A stretch of DNA of 64,000 nt from Shewanella sp. UCD-KL12 (GTDB taxonomy: Bacteria; Pseudomonadota; Gammaproteobacteria; Enterobacterales; Shewanellaceae), in the NCBI RefSeq assembly GCF_001957125.1, contig NZ_MPHJ01000007.1, forward strand, positions 213,596 through 277,595. The letters run 5' to 3'. The notes under the pieces are model-generated. The model was not told the DNA's origin. It ran no database searches and saw only the letters and a program-made list of their open reading frames with translations. The position numbers and the translations under genes were made by a program. Below are positions 37,072 through 46,157 of this stretch, in pieces (positions within the stretch are counted from its first letter, which is position 1; the number at the start of each line of letters is the position of its first letter).

Positions 37072-38513
37072 AAACGATGACTGAATTATCCACGCGTTCC
37101 AATAAAGTTATAACAGCCATTGTTGCTGCAAGTAGCTTGTTACTGTCTGCATGTGCGACTCAAACTGAAACAAGTCGAGTTGAAACCGGTAGTTTTAGCG
37201 TTCCTCAATATGAACAACTGGTGTTAGATAACGGGCTAACTCTGTATTTGATGGAGCAAAATGAGGTGCCGTTAATCACAGTGAGTGCCGTGGTCAGAGC
37301 GGGCTCAGTCAATGATACCACCTCAGGTGTTGCTTCAATGACTGCACAAAGCTTACTACTTGGCGCTGATGGTAAGTCTAAGAGTGAGATCGAGCAGATG
37401 GTCGACTTTCTTGGGGCGTCTATCTATGCCGATGCGGGAAAAGAGGGTAGCTATATCGGTGCCGATTTTATGGCAAAAGACAGTGATAAAATGCTGCCTT
37501 TGCTTAAGAGTGTAATACTCTCACCTGATTTTAGTGCTGAGGAGTTTGATCGCTTACGTCAAAGAGAGATAGCGGGTTTATCACAGTCAAAAGAGAGTCC
37601 ACGCTCTGTGATCAGTCGCTACTTTGATAAGTTAGTTTTTGGTGAGCATCCATATGGGAATGCGACATCGGGTAACGCGACCTCATTAGCCGATCTTAAT
37701 GTTTCTCAGATGCGGGCGTTTCATAAAAGCTACTATCAGCCAAGTAATACCGCAATTGCTGTTGTGGGAGATTTTGACGCTAAGGCAATGAAGTCAAAGT
37801 TAACAGCGCTATTTGGTCAGTGGCAGAACTTAGAAGCTGTTGTGATGCCGCCTCTAAAAGAGGGACAGCCTGAGCTTAACGCTCCAAAGGTGCTATTAGT
37901 CGACAAAAGCGATGCGATTGAGACAACCTTCTTAATTGGCGGCAAGGGAATTTCACGTGACAACCCTGACTATGTAGGTCTGAAAGTGGTTAATACCATA
38001 CTAGGTGGTCGTTTTACCTCTTGGCTAAATGATGAGCTAAGGGTGAACGCTGGACTAACTTACGGGGCTCGCTCTGGTTTTATTCCCTATTCGCAAGGTG
38101 GCGTTTTTAGGATCAGTACCTTTACTAAGACTGCGACAACTAAAGAGACCATAGATCTTGCTTTAAAAACCTATGCCAGATTATGGGAAAAGGGCGTTGA
38201 TCAGGTCACACTTGATTCGGCTAAGGCTTATGTCAAAGGTCAGTTCCCACCTAAGTTTGAAACGAGTGGCCAGCTAGCGGGTTTAATGTCAGATATGTAT
38301 CTCTATGGGTTTGATGATGCGTTTATCAATGACTTTCAAGCAAATGTTGATGGACTCACTTTGGCTGAGACACAAAGGTTAGTGCAGCGTTACTTTCCAC
38401 AGCAAAATCTGCAATTTGTCGTAATCGGCAATGCCGAGAAGGTTGCGCCGATTGTTGCTGAGTATGGTGATGTTAAAACAATAGATATTAAAGCGGTGGG
38501 ATTCGGAGGCTAG
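37068..38513 (+). CDS. M16-family lipoprotein, probable non-catalytic partner
   Basis: This 481-residue M16-like protein starts with a lipoprotein signal (SSLLLSACATQ, cysteine near residue 28). It lacks HxxEH: the equivalent segment reads SGVASMTAQSLLLGADG. It should be the inactive subunit that pairs with the upstream protease, as in other two-gene M16 systems. Its start overlaps the upstream stop by four bases. A strong terminator closes the pair at 38555-38589. Confidence 0.9.
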   Translation: MKTMTELSTRSNKVITAIVAASSLLLSACATQTETSRVETGSFSVPQYEQLVLDNGLTLYLMEQNEVPLITVSAVVRAGSVNDTTSGVASMTAQSLLLGADGKSKSEIEQMVDFLGASIYADAGKEGSYIGADFMAKDSDKMLPLLKSVILSPDFSAEEFDRLRQREIAGLSQSKESPRSVISRYFDKLVFGEHPYGNATSGNATSLADLNVSQMRAFHKSYYQPSNTAIAVVGDFDAKAMKSKLTALFGQWQNLEAVVMPPLKEGQPELNAPKVLLVDKSDAIETTFLIGGKGISRDNPDYVGLKVVNTILGGRFTSWLNDELRVNAGLTYGARSGFIPYSQGGVFRISTFTKTATTKETIDLALKTYARLWEKGVDQVTLDSAKAYVKGQFPPKFETSGQLAGLMSDMYLYGFDDAFINDFQANVDGLTLAETQRLVQRYFPQQNLQFVVIGNAEKVAPIVAEYGDVKTIDIKAVGFGG

Positions 38514-38554
38514 CTTTAGTCACGCCAAAACCACTGTTCTAGTACCTCTATATT

Positions 38555-38589
38555 AAGGCCTAAAGTGTTCATTCACTTTAGGCCTTTTT
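38555..38589 (+). terminator. Intrinsic terminator after the M16 pair
   Basis: A 13-bp stem, AAGGCCTAAAGTG/CACTTTAGGCCTT, has a six-base loop and runs into TTTTT. Confidence 0.92.
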
Positions 38590-38693
38590 GTTGTACAAGG
38601 GTCAGTGCTTAGGCTAATACCCCTCCTGCAACTTTCCTTTTCGACTTGCTGTTCTACACTTGATGCTAGGAATAAAAGACAAGGAGGGCCGGG

Positions 38694-39260
38694 ATGACAA
38701 TCACTAATGCACAGGCCATAAGTCCAGCTGAAGATATCCAACAACCAGATAGCCAAGTAGACTGGTGCCATATCCAAGAAAGCATCAAAGTTTTACTACT
38801 CGCAATGGCGCAGATTGAGCTATCTCTTACCGATGGTGATCATAATGTGACCTCTCTAGGCGCATTATTTACCGATATGGCGAAGCATTTAGAGGGGATG
38901 AATCAGTATCTGACCCAATTAGAGGATACGCCTACTGAAGTATTAGCTCATGGTGAAAACTTAGCGGAAGCTGTGAGAGAGGGGGTGGTCGCATTTCAAT
39001 TTTATGATCGAGTCTCTCAGCGATTACAGCATGTGATTATGGGGCTCGCTATGATGGAGGAGGTGCTAAGTAATTCAAAAGACCGCACTTCGCAAGGTGC
39101 CTGGGAAAAGCTTCAAGAGGAGATAGAGGAAAGTTATTCTCTTGATTGTGAGCGAAAAATGTTCGAGCATGTTCTTCAAGGAACCCCTGTACATGAAGCA
39201 TTGAAGCTATATAAAGATGAGCACCATACCCTTCAAGAAGATGATATCGAGCTGTTTTAA
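38694..39260 (+). CDS. Conserved helical protein with FYDRVSQRL motif, unknown function
   Basis: This 188-residue soluble, probably all-helical, acidic protein has an excellent ribosome-binding site (AAGGAGGG). The segment VVAFQFYDRVSQRLQHVIMGLAMMEE near residue 98 resembles the QFQD-type helix seen in CheZ-like and other helical-bundle signalling proteins. The similarity is too short to assign a function. Its end overlaps the next gene, which suggests co-translation. Confidence 0.65.
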   Translation: MTITNAQAISPAEDIQQPDSQVDWCHIQESIKVLLLAMAQIELSLTDGDHNVTSLGALFTDMAKHLEGMNQYLTQLEDTPTEVLAHGENLAEAVREGVVAFQFYDRVSQRLQHVIMGLAMMEEVLSNSKDRTSQGAWEKLQEEIEESYSLDCERKMFEHVLQGTPVHEALKLYKDEHHTLQEDDIELF

Positions 39261-39753
39261 ATTTAGTTTACTCCTGCTCACCCTCTATGCGTCTCCATGC
39301 TGGGCCGAGAAAGCGCATTTTAACGAGTTTTGTGATGCGCTTGCCGGAGAGTGGCAAGGAAGTGCTGCAAAATTAAAGCAAGCGCCTTTGGAGGTTACGG
39401 TGTCGACGATCTGCTCGGCAGATAAACGGCAACTGATCATCTCTGTCAGTAGAAATGCTAATAAGCCTTTCAGTGAGACTTGGTGGTTTAGGGTGAGAGG
39501 AGAGTCGGTATTCCTTACCTACTTTGATGGCGATGAGATTGATAAAACTCAGAGTTTTAGCTTATACAAGCAATATGGCAGCTTTACTTTGTTGGGTGAG
39601 GGGGAGTTGAATAAGCGTCCTGCACTGATCCAACTCAGATTTGAACCGAATAAAAATGGCTGGCTTTGGCTGCAAAACGTGCAGTATCTCGATGATGATA
39701 CTGACAGGTATCTATTCTATCGCGGCGTCGAGATGCAGCCAGATCAACACTAG
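39241..39753 (+). CDS. Small exported hypothetical protein
   Basis: This is a 170-residue protein with a clear signal peptide (MISSCFKFSLLLLTLYASPCWAEKA). The mature part begins with FNEFCDALAGEWQGSA and has lipocalin-like or calycin-like beta character (segments such as WWFRVRGESVFLTYFDGDE). No family is assigned. The ATG at 39241 gives a complete signal peptide and has AAGAAG before it. It overlaps the upstream gene by 20 bases, pointing to coupling. Confidence 0.65.
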   Translation: MISSCFKFSLLLLTLYASPCWAEKAHFNEFCDALAGEWQGSAAKLKQAPLEVTVSTICSADKRQLIISVSRNANKPFSETWWFRVRGESVFLTYFDGDEIDKTQSFSLYKQYGSFTLLGEGELNKRPALIQLRFEPNKNGWLWLQNVQYLDDDTDRYLFYRGVEMQPDQH

Positions 39754-39774
39754 CGCTTTGTCATCGGATTAGCT

Positions 39775-40239
39775 TTACAGTGCGCCTTCAAACCCTACTT
39801 GTCGCCAAGCTTCATAGCTAATAATGGCGACTGCATTAGAGAGGTTTAAACTGCGACTCGTACCTGCCATAGGGATCTTTAGACGCTGAGATGTGGGTAA
39901 GGACTCGATGATCTCAATCGGTAAGCCTCGTGTCTCTGGACCAAAGAGCAGTACATCCTCTTTTTCAAACTCAAGTTCAGTGTGAGGGCGGCTGCCTTTT
40001 GTTGTACAGGCCATAATACGTTTGCCACTCATAGCTTCGAGGAAGCTCTCATAGTCTTTATGACGGGTCACTCGAGTTAGGTCCGCATAATCTAGGCCCG
40101 CGCGTCGTAGCTTCTTCTCCTCTAAGTCGAAACCTAAAGGCTCAATCAAGTGAAGTTGGCAGCCATTATTGGCACACAAGCGAATAATATTGCCTGTATT
40201 GGGAGCGATTTCAGGTTCGTAGAGTGCGATATGGAACAT
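39775..40239 (-). CDS. trmL: TrmL, tRNA (cytidine/uridine-34 2'-O)-methyltransferase
   Basis: TrmL methylates the 2'-OH of the wobble base of tRNA-Leu isoacceptors. The 154-residue SPOUT protein has the family start [24 protein letters not shown], the knot segments [11 protein letters not shown] near residue 97 and [22 protein letters not shown] near 117. Length and motifs match closely. It stands alone between a hypothetical gene and a divergent LysR gene. Confidence 0.95.
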   Translation of the reverse strand: MFHIALYEPEIAPNTGNIIRLCANNGCQLHLIEPLGFDLEEKKLRRAGLDYADLTRVTRHKDYESFLEAMSGKRIMACTTKGSRPHTELEFEKEDVLLFGPETRGLPIEIIESLPTSQRLKIPMAGTSRSLNLSNAVAIISYEAWRQVGFEGAL

Positions 40240-40409
40240 GCGGCCTGCTAAATAAAATGAGTAATGACTAGTGATTATACGGCAAATAGTGTCAGGCAGA
40301 AAATAGCGATAGTTTCCTTGGCTCTACAGCGATGGTGTGGCAAAAGATCTCACTGTAGAATGAGATAAATCCGTAGCGAGTACAGCTACTTTTGGGAAAT
40401 AAACTGCTT

Positions 40410-41357
40410 ATGGATCTCATTAAACTTTCTCGCATCAGCATGAAGCATCTGATCACCTTGCATGTGATGTTAGATACATTAAGTGTAACGGCGAGTGCCC
40501 AGCGGCTCTGCTTAAGTCCATCTTCGGTGAGCAAAACCTTAGGTCAGCTTAGAGAAAGTCTCAATGATGAGCTGTTCTATCGCCACGGTAATACCTTGAT
40601 TGCTACTCCATTAGCACGGCGATTAGGGCCTAGCGTTCATCAAATGATCAATGATATGAACCAAATTATGACTCAAGAGGGCTTCGATCCTGCTCAGTAT
40701 TGTGGTCGGTTTTCACTGTCTATGCGTGAGAGTACCTTTGAGTTGCTAGCGGCTAAGTTGAGTGCGCAAGTGTTAGCGTTAGCGCCTAACATTCGATTAG
40801 ATATTAGCTTAAAAGATACTGTTGGTTTTGATGGGCTAGCAAAAGGTGAGTTAGATTTTATTATTCTGCCCCATGACTTGAGTCAGCCGAGTAGTGCTCC
40901 CACTATCCATAAAGATCTAGTATGGGAAAAGTTATTGAGTGATGAAATGGTTTGCTTGATGAATCCTGCTCACCCGCTGGTAGAAGATGGAAAAGATACT
41001 CGTTCATTTAGTCTGGATGATTACCTCAGCTACGGACATATTGGCATTACTGATGGCGACCTTAATACGCCATTTTTTGAAATGCAGCTTGCTCAGTTAG
41101 GCAGGCATCGAGAGCGGGCAATTTCAGTGCCTGACTTTGGCAGTGCAGCCTTGATGTGCCATCACAGTGAACTGTTATTCACCTGTTCACGTCGATGGGC
41201 CGAAACTGCCTTTCAAGCCAGAGGACTAAGGGCGCTAGAGCTCCCCTTTGATTACGGTGAAGTGGCTTATAGTGTGGTGTGGCACAAGCCAAGCATGAAT
41301 GATCCGGCACACCGTTGGCTGTATCAGCAGATAGTACAATCAAGCTTAGAACAGTAA
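40410..41357 (+). CDS. LysR-family transcriptional regulator
   Basis: This 315-residue LysR protein has an N-terminal helix-turn-helix (DTLSVTASAQRLCLSPSSVSKTLGQLRESLNDELFYR). The ATG at 40410 is preferred over TTG 40392, which overlaps the GGGAAA site itself. A miniature repeat element begins directly after the stop codon TAA, and that TAA is one copy of the element's target duplication. The orphan position gives no clear target gene. Confidence 0.88.
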   Translation: MDLIKLSRISMKHLITLHVMLDTLSVTASAQRLCLSPSSVSKTLGQLRESLNDELFYRHGNTLIATPLARRLGPSVHQMINDMNQIMTQEGFDPAQYCGRFSLSMRESTFELLAAKLSAQVLALAPNIRLDISLKDTVGFDGLAKGELDFIILPHDLSQPSSAPTIHKDLVWEKLLSDEMVCLMNPAHPLVEDGKDTRSFSLDDYLSYGHIGITDGDLNTPFFEMQLAQLGRHRERAISVPDFGSAALMCHHSELLFTCSRRWAETAFQARGLRALELPFDYGEVAYSVVWHKPSMNDPAHRWLYQQIVQSSLEQ

Positions 41358-41669
41358 TACCAATCAGCATAAAGATGTGATCGCTCAGCGAGATATTAGC
41401 GCTTCAGAGGCAAGGTCATTAATTGCTCCTGCATTAACGACATTCAGAACATCCATGTTCTTTGCAACGAGTGAAGGGCATAGTTATTCTACGTTCTAGC
41501 TCGTTAACACAGCATATGAGGTGCTAAAACTCGCCTTTCAGGAGTGTTTTTGGCTGCCTACTTCTTCGTTGAATAGCTTCACAAGGGAATAACCATTCTA
41601 TCACCTATTCGCCTTGAATTAGTTGCCAAAAAACACTCTGAGTAGATCACTTTCTTATGCTGGTTGGTA
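41358..41669 (+). repeat. MITE-like element, copy 1 (312 bp) with TAA target duplication
   Basis: The ends are near-perfect inverted repeats (TACCAATCAGCATAA at the left; the right end reads as TACCAACCAGCATAA on the minus strand). TAA flanks both sides (41355-41357 and 41670-41672). The interior matches the element at 50179-50442 in reverse orientation over most of its length, for example GCTCAGCGAGA, GGCGAGTTTTAG, CGTAGAATAACTATG and CTAATTCAAGGCGAATA. About 48 extra bases near 41415-41465 contain a small hairpin (AGAACAT/ATGTTCT). No open frame for a transposase is present. Confidence 0.88.
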
Positions 41670-41687
41670 TAAACTGTTATCGCTCAG

Positions 41688-42623
41688 TCAGTTATAAAAG
41701 CTAGGTAGCACGAGTTGTTGAACCCCTCTGTTTGTCAGCTGTTGAGCAAATTGCTCAATATTGCCTTTGGTGCAGACTGACCATGTGAGTGATTCACCTT
41801 TAACGCCATGATGTTGAAATGCGTTGAGTTTAATTCGAGTTTCTCTCGGTAAACGTTTGAGATAATCACTCAGTGAGTCAATTTCTGCTTCAAAATCAGT
41901 CACGCCAGGGATCTGCAATAAGCGCACTTCATAGAGCTTGTTATATTTGGCAATTAGCTGAATGGATTGAAATACCCTGTGGTTGCCTCGACCCGTTATA
42001 TATTGGTGGGTCTCTTGTTGCCAAGCTTTGAGATCTAGCATGACACCGTCAACATAGGGGAGTAACTTCTCCCAAGCTGTGGCGCTGAGGCTGCCATTAC
42101 TGTCTAGCATACAGCTTAAATGTTTGAGCGTTTCATCATATTTAATCGCCTTAAACAGTGCCGTAATAAAGCTAAGTTGTAGTGTAGCCTCACCGCCTGA
42201 TACCGTGATCCCCGTGATAAAGTGCAGTTGGTCTCGGATTAAGTCGAGTATCTGTGACACGGTATAATCAGAAGTTTTTGGGCTAGATTGTTTAGGACAT
42301 ACCTCTAGGCAAGTATCACAGTGCGAGCAGAGCTCTCTATTCCAGTGGATAATCTGCTTTTTGTCCTGCTCAATTATCATTGTTAGTGCTTGAGCGGGGC
42401 AATGGCTAACGCAGTCGCCACAACTATCACACAGCTCTATGGTGTGAGGGTTATGACAACTTTTACACTGGTAATTACACCCCTGCAAAAAAAGTACTAG
42501 CCTGCTACCGGGTCCATCAACGGTAGAGAACTTAATGATCTGGCTAACCAGTGCTCTTTTATCAAGTTGAATCTCTTGGGCACTTTGCTGCAGACTAGTT
42601 TGAGTAGCGTGGCGATTGTTCAT
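41688..42623 (-). CDS. yjjW: YjjW, glycyl-radical enzyme activase (radical SAM)
   Basis: This 311-residue radical-SAM activase has CNYQCKSC for the SAM [4Fe-4S] cluster, preceded by STVDGPGSRLVLFLQG. Two further ferredoxin-type clusters follow (CDSCGDCVSHCP and CSHCDTCLEVCP). It is expected to generate the glycyl radical on the adjacent YjjI. The ATG at 42623 is preferred since AAGAG lies nine bases upstream; the frame opens at TTG 42632. Its start lies inside the end of yjjI, so the pair is coupled. Confidence 0.9.
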   Translation of the reverse strand: MNNRHATQTSLQQSAQEIQLDKRALVSQIIKFSTVDGPGSRLVLFLQGCNYQCKSCHNPHTIELCDSCGDCVSHCPAQALTMIIEQDKKQIIHWNRELCSHCDTCLEVCPKQSSPKTSDYTVSQILDLIRDQLHFITGITVSGGEATLQLSFITALFKAIKYDETLKHLSCMLDSNGSLSATAWEKLLPYVDGVMLDLKAWQQETHQYITGRGNHRVFQSIQLIAKYNKLYEVRLLQIPGVTDFEAEIDSLSDYLKRLPRETRIKLNAFQHHGVKGESLTWSVCTKGNIEQFAQQLTNRGVQQLVLPSFYN

Positions 42624-44148
42624 GGCTTGCAACTCTTGGCGTACGATTTAATATTCCGGTATTTTTTGCTGCTTCCTCGCCAAGCCAGGTGGTGTTGGTG
42701 CGTGAACCTTGCTCTTTAAATGTGGCGATATCGGAGAGCTTAATCATATAACCCGTGACGCGAACAAGATCGTTAGAGGCTACATTTGCTGTGAACTCGC
42801 GAAACCCTAGAGATAAAGCGCCTTTGCAAAGTTGATACATGGCATCAGGGTTTGCTTTTACGGTTTCATCTATGGTCAAGATGTCACTGATCCCCGACGT
42901 ATAATATTGATGGTGCTTGGCCAAAGCCTGAATGTGAGAGATAGGGTCTGGCTCTGTACCATAGGGCACCCTTACGCCAGGAGTGACCTGTTTATCTAGA
43001 CTTATCCCCCCTTGAGCGTGCAGCAAAGCTCGGCCCTTATAACCGTATTTGACCTGTGTTGCTTTGACTATTTTATCTAACGCTGCTGAGATCTTATGCC
43101 CGAGCTCATTGGCTAAAGCACTATGACCATATTGCTTACTTGGTTTGCCTGAATCAGACTCGCTTGGTTCTGGTGTCCCTAGCAGTATATTCACCGCTTC
43201 AGCCATCCCGTATATGCCAAACATAGGGGCAAATCTGCTCTCATCAATGAGCTGCTCTTTGACTAAGAAGCTGTCGAAGAAATTTGATTTCTCATGTAAA
43301 AAACCGGCTCGTGCGTTAATAAGTTCATAGGTTAGTTGGCTGTAGTGAGGCAAGGTTTCAGCAAAAAAGTCATCGATACTGTTAGCCTTTAATGCCACCT
43401 CTTTCAGATTAAGACGAACTAAGGTGTTAGCTCCCCCAGCTAAAGGGAGTGAGTTATAACAGCTAACAATACCAAAGCCAGCTTTATCAAAAGTATCCCG
43501 ATGAATAGGGTAGTTGGCGATATGGGGCTTACTGCACTCACAGATATTGCTTGTGGCGACTTTCAGTAGATCTTCAGGAGTGACCTTTGGGTCATACATG
43601 AAAGTTAGGTTGGGTGCTATCTGCTTCAGTTCGGCATCAATTTTTAAGATAGTGCGGCAAACAATATTATCTGTGGGGCCAATATTGACGTGCATAAAGG
43701 CATCGGGAAGCGTGCGATCTAACATGATCCAAAACAGTTTTAATTTGCGATAAAGCGCTGCTTCATCAACGCCGTCCATATAAGGCAGTAGTAGTGTATC
43801 TAGGTGACCTAAGAAGACGGGAATACCTGTTACCGAAGGCACATGGTGATAAATAATCGTCAGTGCATTAAGGGCTTCATCGAGGTCTTGAGCAGGAGTG
43901 AGCTCTAAATATTGTGAGCCTTGTTTAAGGTACTTTGCATAGTTTGGTAAGACATAGCGCGGCTTAAATGGTGCGTGACCTTCAAACATATCGCAGATTA
44001 TGCCATTGCTCATTGCGGCGTCGACAGCCTCAGAAATTTCAAGATAGGGGAGACTCGCTTCAGCCTCTAAGGCTAAGAAATTTGATTTCTGTTTTACGCT
44101 GAGATTTGGATCTGTGACGATTTGCGCTAGCTTTGCTTGTAGAGCCAT
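42595..44148 (-). CDS. yjjI: YjjI-family glycyl-radical enzyme
   Basis: This 517-residue protein is close in length to E. coli YjjI, a glycyl-radical enzyme whose substrate is still unknown to me. The C-terminal radical site reads NDLVRVTGYMIKL, the usual RVxGY signature. A central CNSL segment (IVSCYNSLPLAGGANT) carries the likely catalytic cysteine. It is followed by the overlapping gene for its activase YjjW. The pair implies an oxygen-sensitive, anaerobically used reaction. Confidence 0.9.
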   Translation of the reverse strand: MALQAKLAQIVTDPNLSVKQKSNFLALEAEASLPYLEISEAVDAAMSNGIICDMFEGHAPFKPRYVLPNYAKYLKQGSQYLELTPAQDLDEALNALTIIYHHVPSVTGIPVFLGHLDTLLLPYMDGVDEAALYRKLKLFWIMLDRTLPDAFMHVNIGPTDNIVCRTILKIDAELKQIAPNLTFMYDPKVTPEDLLKVATSNICECSKPHIANYPIHRDTFDKAGFGIVSCYNSLPLAGGANTLVRLNLKEVALKANSIDDFFAETLPHYSQLTYELINARAGFLHEKSNFFDSFLVKEQLIDESRFAPMFGIYGMAEAVNILLGTPEPSESDSGKPSKQYGHSALANELGHKISAALDKIVKATQVKYGYKGRALLHAQGGISLDKQVTPGVRVPYGTEPDPISHIQALAKHHQYYTSGISDILTIDETVKANPDAMYQLCKGALSLGFREFTANVASNDLVRVTGYMIKLSDIATFKEQGSRTNTTWLGEEAAKNTGILNRTPRVASHEQSPRYSN

Positions 44149-44287
44149 GCTGCTATACCCACTTTTAAATTATGGATACTAATTTAACTCGACTGTACGT
44201 ATCACCATAGTGAAAAGCTTTGCTCTATTATTTTCTTAAATGGAAATCCGAAACTAAAGTCACAGTTTTATCTGTAGGGGGAAGGCT

Positions 44288-44329
44288 GCAAAGCCACACC
44301 TATACTGATTGGTGTAAGCATGGCTTTGC
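44288..44329 (-). terminator. Long hairpin downstream of aldehyde dehydrogenase, containing a MITE-end-like sequence
   Basis: A perfect nine-base stem GCAAAGCCA/TGGCTTTGC has a second inner stem CACC/GGTG. It lies 30 bp beyond the stop of the minus-strand aldehyde dehydrogenase gene and may end its transcript, though no clear T-run follows. The loop region 44301-44318 reads TATACTGATTGGTGTAAG, which differs by one base from the end of the repeat element at 50179-50442. Confidence 0.55.
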
Positions 44330-44358
44330 TCAATTTCAGCTTAAACGAAATTGCATAT

Positions 44359-45879
44359 TTAGAAGAAACCTAGTGGGTTAACGTCATAGCTGATTAATAG
44401 ATTCTTCGTGTTTTGATAATGAGATAGCATCATCTTGTGGGTTTCTCGGCCGATCCCCGAGCGCTTATAGCCACCAAATGCCGCATGAGCTGGGTACGCG
44501 TGATAACAGTTAATCCAGACACGTCCTGCTTCAATACCTCGGCCCATACGCTGCGCCTTGTTCATATCACGTGTCCACACGCCGGCACCTAAACCGTATT
44601 CGGTATCATTGGCTATGGCTAATGCCTCGGCTTCATCTTTAAAGGTGGTGACAGAGATCACTGGACCAAAAATCTCCTCCTGGAAGATACGCATATCGTT
44701 AGTGCCTTTAAGAATCGTCGGCTGGATATAGTAGCCAGTACTATGATCGCCATCGAGCTTACACATATCACCACCCAGTAGCAGCTCTGCGCCTTCACCT
44801 TTACCAATCGCTAGATAGCTCATTATTTTATCGAACTGCTCTTTTGAGGCCTGCGCACCGACTTGGGTATCGGTATCGAGAGGATCGCCCTGCTTGATGG
44901 TTTTAGCTCGCTCAACCACTTTGGCAATAAATTTGTCGTAAATTTTCTCATCAATCAACACGCGAGATGGACAGGTACAGACTTCACCTTGGTTGAAAAA
45001 GGCCAGTAACATGCCCTCTACGGCTTTATCTAGGTATTCATCCTCATGATCCATCACGTCGCTAAAGTAAATATTCGGTGATTTACCACCGAGTTCTACT
45101 GTTGAGGGGATCAGTGAGTCAGCGGCGCATTTGAGAATATGTTGGCCGATATTGGTTGAGCCTGTGAAGGCCAGTTTTGCGATACGCTTGCTGGTGGCCA
45201 GCGCTTGTCCCGCTTCAGTACCGAAACCATTAACTACGTTAAGGATCCCCGCAGGAAGCAGATCTTCAATAAGTTCAAGCATGACCAAGATAGACACAGG
45301 GGTCTGCTCGGCAGGTTTAAGTACGATACAGTTACCAGCGGCTAAGGCTGGGGCAATTTTCCAGGCGGCCATCAATAGTGGGAAATTCCAAGGAATGATC
45401 TGACCGACAACACCTAAAGGCTCAGGAAAGTGGTAGCTGACAGTATTGGCGTCAATATCTGCAGCACTGCCCTCTTGGGCGCGTATACAACCGGCAAAGT
45501 ATCTGAAGTGATCGACAAACAGGGGGAGATCGGCCGCTAAGGTTTCACGCACTGCTTTACCGTTTTCCCATGTCTCGGCAATGGCAAGGTACTCAATGTT
45601 TTGCTCGATACGATCGGCAATTTTTAACAGTAGGTTTGAGCGCTCTGTTACTGAGGTTTTGCCCCAGCTATCTTTAGCTTGATGTGCAGCATCTAGTGCG
45701 AGTTCAATATCACGCTCATCAGAGCGAGCAACATGACAGAACACCTCACCATTAACGGGTGAGCTATTTGGAAAGTATTCACCGCCGACGGGAGCCACCC
45801 ACTCACCGCCAATGAAGTTGTTATATTGACTGTTAAACTTAACCTTTGATTGTGCGCTGCCTGGATGTGCGTAATTCAT
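44359..45879 (-). CDS. NAD-dependent aldehyde dehydrogenase, ExaC/AldB-like
   Basis: This 506-residue aldehyde dehydrogenase oxidises an aldehyde, probably acetaldehyde or a related short-chain one, to the acid. The catalytic glutamate lies in VELGGKSPN near residue 265 and the cysteine in [12 protein letters not shown] near 304; the C-terminus NPLGFF is typical of ExaC/AldB-type enzymes. It is divergent from an AcoR-like sigma-54 activator, and a good -24/-12 promoter lies 107 bp upstream of its start. Induction by a small alcohol or acetoin-like inducer is therefore likely. Confidence 0.9.
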   Translation of the reverse strand: MNYAHPGSAQSKVKFNSQYNNFIGGEWVAPVGGEYFPNSSPVNGEVFCHVARSDERDIELALDAAHQAKDSWGKTSVTERSNLLLKIADRIEQNIEYLAIAETWENGKAVRETLAADLPLFVDHFRYFAGCIRAQEGSAADIDANTVSYHFPEPLGVVGQIIPWNFPLLMAAWKIAPALAAGNCIVLKPAEQTPVSILVMLELIEDLLPAGILNVVNGFGTEAGQALATSKRIAKLAFTGSTNIGQHILKCAADSLIPSTVELGGKSPNIYFSDVMDHEDEYLDKAVEGMLLAFFNQGEVCTCPSRVLIDEKIYDKFIAKVVERAKTIKQGDPLDTDTQVGAQASKEQFDKIMSYLAIGKGEGAELLLGGDMCKLDGDHSTGYYIQPTILKGTNDMRIFQEEIFGPVISVTTFKDEAEALAIANDTEYGLGAGVWTRDMNKAQRMGRGIEAGRVWINCYHAYPAHAAFGGYKRSGIGRETHKMMLSHYQNTKNLLISYDVNPLGFF

Positions 45880-45985
45880 TATCTTTGTCCTTTAATTTGT
45901 CTTGTTAGATCGCTTTAGCTAATACTTCTTTATGTATCTTGTTGTTATTCATCGTAAAGCTTGTTGCTTTACTCATAGGGAATGG

Positions 45986-46002
45986 AGCAAGCATTAGGCC
46001 AA
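45986..46002 (-). promoter_or_regulatory. Sigma-54 promoter for the aldehyde dehydrogenase gene
   Basis: On the minus strand this reads TTGGCCTAATGCTTGCT. The invariant GG (-24) and GC (-12) have exactly the spacing of the YTGGCACG-N4-TTGCW consensus. It points toward the aldehyde dehydrogenase gene, and the divergent neighbour encodes a sigma-54 activator. Confidence 0.75.
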
Positions 46003-46068
46003 ACTGGCAGGAGTTGTGATATTGGTGAGGTAACAGTATGATGAAAAACTAATTTTTGAACTCTTAAT

Positions 46069-46111
46069 GTGCGAAAACCAGGATGGAGTAGCATTGGTTT
46101 AGTGTTCGCAC
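46069..46111. promoter_or_regulatory. Inverted repeat, probable enhancer site for the AcoR-like activator
   Basis: GTGCGAA (46069-46075) and TTCGCAC (46105-46111) are inverted repeats. Inside them AACCA/TGGTT forms a further pair. It lies 67 bp or more upstream of the sigma-54 promoter, a normal place for an activator binding site. Confidence 0.5.
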
Positions 46112-46123
46112 TGTGACATAACT

Positions 46124-46140
46124 GCACACCCTAGGTGTGC
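46124..46140. promoter_or_regulatory. Palindrome before the AcoR-like gene, possible operator
   Basis: GCACACC-CTA-GGTGTGC is a perfect seven-base-arm palindrome 18 bp upstream of the activator ATG. It may be an autoregulatory operator or a second enhancer site. Confidence 0.45.
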
Positions 46141-46157
46141 CAGAATGGAACACTGCG

